From positions 1 through 11,641 of the forward strand of contig CAAEVU010000201.1 in NCBI GenBank assembly GCA_900759575.1: DNA of 11,641 nucleotides. The letters are read 5' to 3'. The notes under the pieces were generated by a model. That model was not told the DNA's origin. It saw only the letters and a program-made list of their open reading frames with translations, and searched no databases. The stretch comes from Clostridia bacterium (lineage in GTDB: Bacteria; Bacillota; Clostridia; Oscillospirales; Acutalibacteraceae). The translations under genes and the position numbers were made by a program. Positions within the stretch are counted from its first letter, which is position 1. Each line of letters opens with the position of its first letter. Positions 6,308-11,641 of this stretch are shown here, piece after piece.

Positions 6308-8311
6308 TTACCACTGAGTTAGCTCCATATACAGGTCTTTGTACTGCTTTGCCGAGTTCTCCCAGGAAACGTCCTTTGCCATGTCGCGCTGGACAACTTC
6401 GTCCCAGTGATAGCGGTTGGTGAAATAGAGAGTCTTGGCCCGGTTGATGGCGTCTAAAAGCAGCCCAGCTTCATAACGGTCGAAGGTAAATCCGTTGCCG
6501 TCGCCGGTGAAGGTGTTGTAAGGCTCCACAGTGTCCTTCAGACCACCGGTCTCCCGTACAATGGGAATGGTGCCGTAGTGCATGGCGTTGAGCTGGGTCA
6601 GTCCACAGGGCTCAAAACGGGAGGGAACCAGCAACGCATCGGCGCCAGCATAGATCCGGTGGGCTCGCGATTCATCGTACTGAATGCAAGCGGCAAATGT
6701 ACCCTTGTTGGTGGACTCGTAGTAGCGGAAGGTATCCTCATACTGTTTGTCGCCGGTGCCCAAAATAACAATCTGGGTGTTGCCGTCCAGCACCTGGGGA
6801 ATCACGGTGCTGACAAGATCCAGTCCCTTCTGGTTGGTGAGACGGGAGATCAGGCCGATGACAAATTTGCTTTCATCTTCTTCCAGACCCAGTTCTTTTT
6901 GCAGGGCCAACTTGTTTTCCATCTTGTGATCCAGCACGTTGCCAAGGCCATAATTGACCGCTAGAGCAGGATCTGTCTCCGGATTCCACATGCCGTAGTC
7001 AATGCCGTTGACAATGCCTCTCAGCTTATAGCTGTGATAGCGCAGATGGCCCTCCAAGTGTTCACCGTACTCGCTGGTCTGGATCTCTTGGGCATAGGTG
7101 CCGCTGACGGTGGTGATCCGATCCGCATAGGCAAGGCCGCCCTTGAACATGTTGGCATCCTCATAGTCCTGCTTCAAGGCGCCCATGTTGAACACAGAAT
7201 CAGGCAGCCCGGACCAGTATTGGATGGTGGGAATATTGTAAATGCCTTGGAAACGGAGATTGTGAATGGTGAGAATGGACTTGGCGCGGCCCACCGGGGA
7301 ATCCTGGAACAGGGTACGCAGATACACCGGTACAAGGGCTGCCTGCCAGTCGTGACAATGGATGATGTCGGGAATCCAGTTCATGAAATTCAAAGCGGCC
7401 AGAGCGGCTTTGCTGAAGAAACAGTATTTGGGAATGTCGTCCACAAGATTGAGATAGGGATTGCCGGAGGAGAAAAACTCCTGGTTATCGATAAAATCGT
7501 ACACCACTCCGTCGCAGATGTACTCCATGATGCCCACGTAGTACTCCCGGCCGGTTTTTCCCAGGTCCATGTAAAATTCGCCCCGGTAGACCATTTTGTC
7601 CTGATATTTCTGAGGAATGCAGGCGTAACGGGGGAGGATCACTCGGACATCGCAGTTGAGCCGTACAAGCTCACGGGGAAGGGCATACATCACGTCGCCC
7701 AAGCCGCCGGTCTTGACAAAGGGGTGGCATTCCGAACCAATGAACGCCACGCTTCTACGGGGCAGATTGGACATTACATTCATAGGTGCAGCCTCCTCAA
7801 CAACTGGTGCGGGCTCCTCAGGGGCAGGAGCGGCTTTCTTTGTAGTCTTTTTCACCGTGGTTTCCGTCTTTTTCGCAGTAGAAGGGGCTTTCTTGCGGGT
7901 GACTCTCTTTTTCCCGGTGGAAGGCTCTTTTTCAGGCTTTTCTGCCGCGGGTGCAGCCTTCTCCTCAACAGGAGTTGTTTTTTCCTGGGGGGGAGTGGTT
8001 TCCTTTACGGGAGTGGACTCTTTCACAGGGGCCGGTTCCTCTGCCACAGGAGCAGCTTTTTCCTCAACAGGGACTACCTTTTCCTGAGGTGGAGTGGGTT
8101 CTTTTACGGGAGCAGGCTCTTTCACAGGAGCCGGTTCCTCTGTCGCAGGAGCGGCTTTTTCCTCAACAGGAACTACCTTTTCCTGAGGGGGAGTGGGTTC
8201 CTTTACGGGAACAGGCGCTTCTTTGGGAGCCTGCACTTTTTCCGTTACCGGGGCGGCAACCTCCTTGGCTGCCGATTTTTTCTTCGTGGAATTTGCTTTT
8301 TTCCGTGCCAT
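6308..8311 (-). CDS. glgA: Glycogen (starch) synthase with long repetitive N-terminal extension
   Basis: Transfers glucose from ADP-glucose to the growing alpha-1,4-glucan (family GT5). 667 residues against about 475-480 for the usual enzyme; the difference is at the N-terminus. Residues 1-29 are Lys/Ala-rich, 38-129 are Pro/Glu/Lys/Val repeats of 33 residues, 131-162 is a strongly basic Lys/Thr/Ala tract, and 163-180 is acidic/Pro-rich. The enzyme proper starts near 184 and has KTGGLGDV (200-207), HCHDWQ (318-323), TIHN (348-351), GIVNGID (432-438), SRLTNQKG (489-496) and the catalytic-region FEPCGLTQL (566-574), so it appears active. The ATG at 8311 follows AAAGGAAG by 7 bases; the GTG at 8329 lies in that ribosome binding site and is rejected. 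It is transcribed alone from the promoter at 8557-8585, with no other glycogen genes in the window. Confidence 0.96.
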   Translation of the reverse strand: MARKKANSTKKKSAAKEVAAPVTEKVQAPKEAPVPVKEPTPPQEKVVPVEEKAAPATEEPAPVKEPAPVKEPTPPQEKVVPVEEKAAPVAEEPAPVKESTPVKETTPPQEKTTPVEEKAAPAAEKPEKEPSTGKKRVTRKKAPSTAKKTETTVKKTTKKAAPAPEEPAPVVEEAAPMNVMSNLPRRSVAFIGSECHPFVKTGGLGDVMYALPRELVRLNCDVRVILPRYACIPQKYQDKMVYRGEFYMDLGKTGREYYVGIMEYICDGVVYDFIDNQEFFSSGNPYLNLVDDIPKYCFFSKAALAALNFMNWIPDIIHCHDWQAALVPVYLRTLFQDSPVGRAKSILTIHNLRFQGIYNIPTIQYWSGLPDSVFNMGALKQDYEDANMFKGGLAYADRITTVSGTYAQEIQTSEYGEHLEGHLRYHSYKLRGIVNGIDYGMWNPETDPALAVNYGLGNVLDHKMENKLALQKELGLEEDESKFVIGLISRLTNQKGLDLVSTVIPQVLDGNTQIVILGTGDKQYEDTFRYYESTNKGTFAACIQYDESRAHRIYAGADALLVPSRFEPCGLTQLNAMHYGTIPIVRETGGLKDTVEPYNTFTGDGNGFTFDRYEAGLLLDAINRAKTLYFTNRYHWDEVVQRDMAKDVSWENSAKQYKDLYMELTQW
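7925..8200 (-). repeat. 99-bp in-frame tandem repeat inside glgA (about 2.8 copies)
   Basis: The unit starts at 8200, 8101 and 8002 (minus strand), each 99 bp = 33 codons; the third copy is partial. The landmark ctcaacagg on the plus strand recurs at 8162, 8063 and 7964. Copies 1 and 2 differ at only a few residues; copy 3 has diverged more. Each unit begins with E(P/T)TPPQEK, followed by PVEEKAAP and then EEPAPVK-like motifs. The exact period and similarity point to duplication by slippage or recombination. Confidence 0.92.
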
Positions 8312-8556
8312 AACGATTCTTCCTTTCACCGATCTAGCTCTATCATCCTTGAGTTCACAACGTCTTTATGAAAGACTTGGAACAAATGGTAGCATGGGTT
8401 TTCGTCGTTTTCTGACCAATGGAATCCTATTCCCATTGGCGTTCTTTTTGGGGGCATCCACCTGGTTGCCCATGGAAGGTCAGGGAGAATCCCTCCTTGT
8501 TTTGTGGACGGTCTGGTCGATCTCCATAGCGTCTCCCCTTTCTTCTTTTTGGCTCC
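8312..8556 (-). promoter_or_regulatory. Long glgA leader with hairpins
   Basis: About 240 nt separate the predicted start (near 8550) from the glgA ATG. Stem-loops are visible at 8362-8376 (GTCTTT-ATG-AAAGAC), 8416-8439 (CCAATGGAAT with ATTCCCATTGG, one bulge) and around 8477-8499 (AGGGA-GAA-TCCCT core). None is followed by a T-tract on the glgA strand. I recognise no known riboswitch. Confidence 0.4.
8480..8527 (-). CDS. Possible 15-codon upstream ORF in the glgA leader
   Basis: MEIDQTVHKTRRDSP then TGA. Its ATG follows AAAGGGGAG at 5 bases, a ribosome binding site at least as good as that of glgA, and it sits about 23 nt after the predicted transcription start. Its stop overlaps the 8477-8499 hairpin, so translating it would disturb that structure. 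It is too short to support by sequence alone; it may be chance. Confidence 0.3.
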   Translation of the reverse strand: MEIDQTVHKTRRDSP

Positions 8557-8585
8557 ATTATAGCAAAAATCACGCTATGATACAA
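8557..8585 (-). promoter_or_regulatory. Extended -10 promoter of glgA
   Basis: On the minus strand TTGTAT (8580-8585), 17 bp, then exact TATAAT (8557-8562) preceded by TGC (extended -10). It is the best promoter in the 529-bp gap upstream of glgA. Confidence 0.7.
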
Positions 8586-8679
8586 GAAATAATAGTCAAA
8601 AAGCCGGTTTTTCATGAAAATTTCTCGTTAAGGGAAGCGAAAGACTCCGTTAGATCGCTCACCGGGTTCTGAGACGGTC

Positions 8680-8728
8680 TCTATAAAACAAAAGATGTGG
8701 GATAAAACCAAATGGCTTTATCCCACAT
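8680..8728 (-). terminator. Intrinsic terminator downstream of the MFS gene
   Basis: ATGTGGGATAAA (8695-8706) pairs exactly with TTTATCCCACAT (8717-8728); an inner CCA/TGG extends it. On the minus strand the stem is followed by CTTTTGTTTTATAG, a good T-rich tract. An 11-bp inverted repeat, GAGAC-G-GTCTC (8671-8681), lies at its downstream edge. Confidence 0.8.
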
Positions 8729-8755
8729 TCAAAAGCAAAAGACGGCAAGTTTCTG

Positions 8756-8791
8756 ACAAACAAGCCCCTTTTGGGCGAAGGATATGTTTGT
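8756..8791. other. Nested hairpin between MFS stop and its terminator
   Basis: ACAAACA (8756-8762) pairs with TGTTTGT (8785-8791) around an inner GCCC (8764-8767) / GGGC (8773-8776) stem. It lies in the 3' untranslated part of the MFS message. Function unknown; possibly a 3'-end stabilising structure. Confidence 0.35.
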
Positions 8792-8840
8792 TAAAACGTG
8801 ATTTCGGAAAGGCGAATTTAAATCATTCGCAGCAGCAAAC

Positions 8841-10115
8841 TCAGGCGGTTTCTTCTTCCATTTGAGGCTCTTGAATGCGCCCAATGACGATCATCGCCAA
8901 AATAAACAGCAGGAAAGCAAAGGCGAAAGGCAGCCGGCGGTCCAAACTGGAGAGCCAACCGGCCAGGTAGCCAAAGGGGGAAGAAAGGGCAATGGTGGAG
9001 GCCATAATCAAGGCGTTCAAACGTGCCCGCTCCTGGGCATTGATATTGAGTTGGAGCAGGGCGTCCTTCCTGGGGTTCACCAAGGCGGCAGCTACTGCGG
9101 CCACAAACACATACACCAGCACAAACCCCAGACTGTTGGCGGGAGAAAAGATCAATACCAAAGCCGCCACACAGTACAGCGCCAAGCCAATCCATAACGG
9201 AGCACGGAATTTGGTAGCACTCATGCGGTGCTGGATTCCCACCATAAAGACCAGCATAACCGCAGCGTTCAAAATGGGGAACAGGGCCAGGAAGTTTTCC
9301 GAAAGCCCCAGGCGTTGAGTCACGTACAAACTGAAAAAGTTGGTGCTCACCATGTTAGTGATGTACAGGATCACCGATACAGCCACCGCTTTGAGCACGG
9401 CTTTATCTTTCAGCAGGCGTGGGATCAACTGACGGTATTCTCCCAGCATGTGGAAAATAGACACACCTTTTGTTTCTGCCCGGCGGATTTTTCCCTGTTT
9501 CGTTTCCCGGCAGAATTTGAAGGTGATGGAAGTTTTGGTGATCATGGTGAGGGCAAAGAGAAAATACAGCACGCGCACTACCGGCACCACAGAGTAGGCG
9601 TTGACGAGCAGGCCGGATAAAGGCGCAAAGAAAATGGCTACCAGCCCACCAATGCTCACCCAGGTGTAAATACCTATCAAATCCTTTGGATGGGCGTCCT
9701 CAATGAGCAGGCAGTACCAGGCAGTTTGGTTGATCTGCTCAAAACAGTTGAGGATAGCAGCCAGCAAAAAGAGCCAGAAATTGTTGGACACGGACCACAC
9801 CAGGCAAGCCAGCGTCCAGCCGAAAAAGTCTCCCATCATAGTGGTGGCTTTTCGTCCGATCTTGTCGGTCAAGATCCCGCCGAAAAAGGAAAAAAACACC
9901 TGCACCACCATGGCAATGGAAAGAATCAAGCCGATCTGCACGTCCGTGACACCTTGCGTGTACATGTAGAGGGTGGCAAAGGGCGCGATCAAATTGTAGG
10001 GAATGCCCCACAAAGGTTCGATCAGCAGCAGCGTCCTGGGATTCCCTTGATTGCCAGCCAACACCTTGATCAGAGGGTGTTCCCCCAGTCTTTTCAATTT
10101 TCCTCTCAGATTCAT
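8841..10115 (-). CDS. Major facilitator superfamily transporter
   Basis: A 424-residue inner-membrane transporter with about 12 hydrophobic segments, starting around residue 28. The MFS motif A is clear in loop 2-3: GGILTDKIGRK (79-89). A basic cytoplasmic segment at 200-240 separates the two six-helix halves, and a charged stretch, NPRKDALLQLN (347-357), lies late in the protein. The start is ATG at 10115, after GGGGAG at 8 bases; the reading frame is open to 10202 but that part has no ribosome binding site and is not hydrophobic. It is flanked by terminators on both sides and so is probably its own transcription unit. The substrate cannot be inferred; no neighbouring gene points to one. Confidence 0.92.
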   Translation of the reverse strand: MNLRGKLKRLGEHPLIKVLAGNQGNPRTLLLIEPLWGIPYNLIAPFATLYMYTQGVTDVQIGLILSIAMVVQVFFSFFGGILTDKIGRKATTMMGDFFGWTLACLVWSVSNNFWLFLLAAILNCFEQINQTAWYCLLIEDAHPKDLIGIYTWVSIGGLVAIFFAPLSGLLVNAYSVVPVVRVLYFLFALTMITKTSITFKFCRETKQGKIRRAETKGVSIFHMLGEYRQLIPRLLKDKAVLKAVAVSVILYITNMVSTNFFSLYVTQRLGLSENFLALFPILNAAVMLVFMVGIQHRMSATKFRAPLWIGLALYCVAALVLIFSPANSLGFVLVYVFVAAVAAALVNPRKDALLQLNINAQERARLNALIMASTIALSSPFGYLAGWLSSLDRRLPFAFAFLLFILAMIVIGRIQEPQMEEETA

Positions 10116-10150
10116 ACAACTATCTCCCCGTTCCATCTGATTTCCCACCC

Positions 10151-10179
10151 ATTCTATCACACTCCCAGACGATCTGGAA
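10151..10179 (-). promoter_or_regulatory. Candidate promoter of the MFS gene with an internal dyad
   Basis: On the minus strand TAGAAT (10151-10156) preceded by TGA forms an extended -10; the -35 region (TTCCAG, 10174-10179) is poor. Between them lies a perfect inverted repeat, CCAGA-CGA-TCTGG (10165-10177), well placed for an operator. Upstream are two direct copies of TTCTATCTCTT (10204-10214 and 10231-10241, 27 bp apart) and a related inverted GATAGAGAT. Confidence 0.4.
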
Positions 10180-10347
10180 GGGGCCTTTGCAGTGTTTTTC
10201 AAATTCTATCTCTTCCGTTCCTGGGAGCATTTCTATCTCTTTTCAAAAAGCCGGGATAGAGATGTGAGAATGGATTTTGATTTTTGCTACGTTTTATTGC
10301 CGGGCAAGGTAAGGGAGAATTATCCACTGCAAAGCAGGCCGAATGTG

Positions 10348-10399
10348 AAAAAAGGAGCTTCTCTCCGCTGGATTTCCAGGGAAGGTCAGCTCCTTTTTT
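10348..10399 (-). terminator. Bidirectional intrinsic terminator downstream of the DUF1349 gene
   Basis: AAAAAAGGAGCT (10348-10359) pairs exactly with AGCTCCTTTTTT (10388-10399). The 28-base loop contains a second small stem, CTGG-ATTT-CCAG. It lies 16 bp after the DUF1349 stop and gives a T6 tract on the minus strand. Confidence 0.85.
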
Positions 10400-10415
10400 G
10401 TATGGTAGAAATGGG

Positions 10416-11027
10416 TTATGCGTCTTTATCAGGCGCCTGGCCGTCGTGGGCCAGCCACTTGCATTCCGTGAGTTCCATCTCTGTAAAAGTGGCAAGGAAG
10501 GAGGAATCTTCCGGACTGCAGGCATAGATGCCAAACGCGATCTCTCCTTTGCCCTCCAGCAAATGACAAATCCGGATCTGGCGGTAGGTAACGCCATCTT
10601 CCGAACACTCGATCCGGAAGTCGTCCTCCCGCCGGCTCAAGCGATACCACATGGACTTGATATCGGCAGCAATTTCCGTAGTGGCCCAGTCCGAATATCC
10701 GTGGTTGGTCACTACACTGCCAAGGTGTTGGAATCGATCGTTTTCATATTCGATGGAACCCTTGATCCAGTTTTCACTGTCCAAATAGACCACCACGCCG
10801 CACTGATCAAACCGGTGGTGGCTGGCAAAGCTGGTTTTCACAACAAAGGAAAAGTAAGGCTCGCTGGTTTTCATCTGCAAAACAGGGGCATTGTCGTTGC
10901 GAAAATGGTAATAGGTTCTCTGCCACAAATCGGTATGGGGCTTGGTAGTGATCTCAATCTTGTCCTGGTCGATTTTGTAGTTGGCCGGTTCTCTGGTCCA
11001 AATCAGTTTGGAAACGTCAAATTTCAT
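10416..11027 (-). CDS. DUF1349 concanavalin-A-like (jelly-roll) domain protein
   Basis: A 203-residue soluble protein made of a single DUF1349 domain (concanavalin A-like lectin/glucanase fold; related to the yeast Ree1 regulator of enolase). Typical stretches are CGVVVYLDSENWIKGSIEYE (76-95), SVVTNHGYSDWA (104-115), MWYRLSRREDDFRIECSEDG (126-145) and the closing IAFGIYACSP...FTEMEL (163-186). No signal peptide, so cytoplasmic. The biochemical role of such proteins is not established; binding a carbohydrate is suggested only by the fold. The start is ATG at 11027 after GGAGG at 8 bases, which removes 11 residues from the longest reading. It lies 107 bp after the phosphoesterase gene with no strong terminator between, so read-through is possible; I saw no clear promoter of its own. 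Confidence 0.88.
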   Translation of the reverse strand: MKFDVSKLIWTREPANYKIDQDKIEITTKPHTDLWQRTYYHFRNDNAPVLQMKTSEPYFSFVVKTSFASHHRFDQCGVVVYLDSENWIKGSIEYENDRFQHLGSVVTNHGYSDWATTEIAADIKSMWYRLSRREDDFRIECSEDGVTYRQIRICHLLEGKGEIAFGIYACSPEDSSFLATFTEMELTECKWLAHDGQAPDKDA

Positions 11028-11134
11028 GGTTGCTTCCTCCGTTTCTATATTTTTTGGCAAAAGCTAAAAGGCTCCGTCAACATAGGGAATGAAATTTCTC
11101 CTGGGTCCTGCCGGAAAGGAAACTGGTTTCCACC

Positions 11135-11593
11135 TCAGGCCTCCGGATGGGGAATGTCAATTCTTTCCACTTGGATCTGCCCGTTTTCCACTTGAGCGAT
11201 CATCATGGTGATTTCCTGATGAAAGCGTCTGGGTCCGCAGGAGCCGGGATTGAGCCAGAGCAGACCGTCCTTTTCCTCCTGCACATATTTGTGAGAGTGG
11301 CCGAACACCACAACATCTACCCCGGTGAGGTCCATGGGGAGCTCCTTTTTGTTGTGGACCATGCAGAAGGTCACGCCGCCCAAGGTGACCCGCAAGTCGT
11401 GGGGGATTTCCTCCGCCCACTCCTTGTCGTTGTTGCCTCGGACTACATAGAGGGGGGCAAATTCCCCCAGTTGGTCCACAATGGCCTGCTTGTTGATGTC
11501 CCCGCCATGAAGAATGGCGTCGGCCGTTTTTAAATGCTCCACCACTTCGGGCCGGAGCAGGCCGTGAGTATCGGAAAGAATGGCAAGTTTCAT
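11135..11593 (-). CDS. YfcE/MJ0936-type metallophosphoesterase
   Basis: A 152-residue calcineurin-like phosphodiesterase of the YfcE / MJ0936 family, active on small phosphodiesters in vitro in characterised relatives; the physiological substrate is usually unknown. All metal-binding blocks are present: SDTHG (7-11), HGGD (29-32), RGNND (52-56), H80 (in MVHNK), and GHSH (98-101). This gives the normal two-metal centre, and the length is usual for the family. Its ATG is 10 bp after the stop of the peptide deformylase gene, with AAGGAGG starting within that stop region, so the two are almost certainly co-transcribed. A 14-bp near-palindrome, GGAAACTGGTTTCC (11118-11131), follows the stop and may be a weak terminator. 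Confidence 0.93.
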   Translation of the reverse strand: MKLAILSDTHGLLRPEVVEHLKTADAILHGGDINKQAIVDQLGEFAPLYVVRGNNDKEWAEEIPHDLRVTLGGVTFCMVHNKKELPMDLTGVDVVVFGHSHKYVQEEKDGLLWLNPGSCGPRRFHQEITMMIAQVENGQIQVERIDIPHPEA

Positions 11594-11603
11594 GGCAGCC
11601 TCC

Positions 11604-11641
11604 TTATATGATGATGCCTTCGCAGTGGTCGATTTCGTGCT
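11604..11641 (-). CDS. def: C-terminal end of peptide deformylase (partial)
   Basis: Only the last 11 codons are inside the window: HEIDHCEGIII and then TAA. HEIDH is the HExxH metal-binding motif of peptide deformylase, the enzyme that removes the formyl group from new protein N-termini. Ending a few residues after the motif, with HCEG instead of the more common HLxG, matches the short (about 136-residue) deformylases of many Clostridia. The gene continues beyond the right edge and is upstream of and coupled to the phosphoesterase. Confidence 0.8.
   Translation of the reverse strand, partial: HEIDHCEGIII

Noticed and set aside
7925..8200. Regularly spaced repeats considered as a CRISPR array
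   Set aside because: The repeats are contiguous 99-bp coding units inside glgA, with no spacers and no palindromic repeat ends.
7034..8371. 445-codon open frame antisense to glgA
   Set aside because: Its translation is low-complexity Ser/Phe/Leu/Gly derived from the glgA repeats, and glgA motifs on the other strand explain the region.
10116..10202. Upstream extension of the MFS protein to 453 residues
   Set aside because: The extra 29 residues lack a ribosome binding site and cover the predicted promoter; ATG at 10115 has GGGGAG at proper spacing.
10284..11195. 303-codon open frame antisense to the DUF1349 gene
   Set aside because: It spans the terminator, the gene and the intergenic gap without any domain signal.

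Overview
The window looks like chromosomal DNA from a moderately GC-rich gut-type Clostridia. The Oscillospiraceae / Flavonifractor-like group is my inference, from strong AGGAGG-type ribosome binding sites, a short peptide deformylase ending in HEIDHCEGIII, an anaerobe-type FMN/FAD/4Fe-4S ene-reductase, and consensus sigma-A promoters and intrinsic terminators. No rRNA, tRNA, CRISPR array, insertion sequence or phage gene is visible.

Left end (1-2530): a cut-off gene reads leftwards off the window. Rightwards runs a 638-residue Old-Yellow-Enzyme-family reductase. The 325-bp gap between them holds two face-to-face promoters, a perfect 7-6-7 inverted repeat lying at both predicted start sites, and a predicted three-way-junction RNA in the reductase leader. 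Two hairpins follow the reductase; the second is a good intrinsic terminator whose T-tract contains the stop codon of the convergent gene.

Middle (2528-6095): a compact leftward operon with a near-perfect promoter (TTGACT-17-TATACT) encodes an AtuA-family (DUF1446) protein, the separately encoded AtuA C-terminal ferredoxin-like domain, and a CocE/NonD-type serine hydrolase starting at TTG. Spacings are 30 and 15 bp. AtuA proteins belong to acyclic-terpene/branched-acid catabolism in Pseudomonas, but none of the usual partner genes (carboxylase, acyl-CoA dehydrogenase) is here, so the substrate is open.

Right half (6308-11641): all genes read leftwards. In order of transcription they are the end of peptide deformylase, a YfcE-type metallophosphoesterase, a DUF1349 protein, an MFS transporter and glycogen synthase. 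The deformylase and phosphoesterase look co-transcribed. DUF1349, MFS and glgA are each followed by a hairpin or terminator, and MFS and glgA have promoters of their own. Glycogen synthase carries an unusual ~180-residue N-terminal extension with a 99-bp in-frame tandem repeat and a basic Lys/Ala/Thr tract, and its message has a ~240-nt leader with a possible 15-codon upstream ORF. It stands alone, without glgC, glgD, glgB or glgP nearby.

Most likely to repay study: the GlgA extension, the AtuA/AtuA-C/CocE operon, and the control region with structured leader upstream of the ene-reductase. I found no clearly new defence or mobile system.
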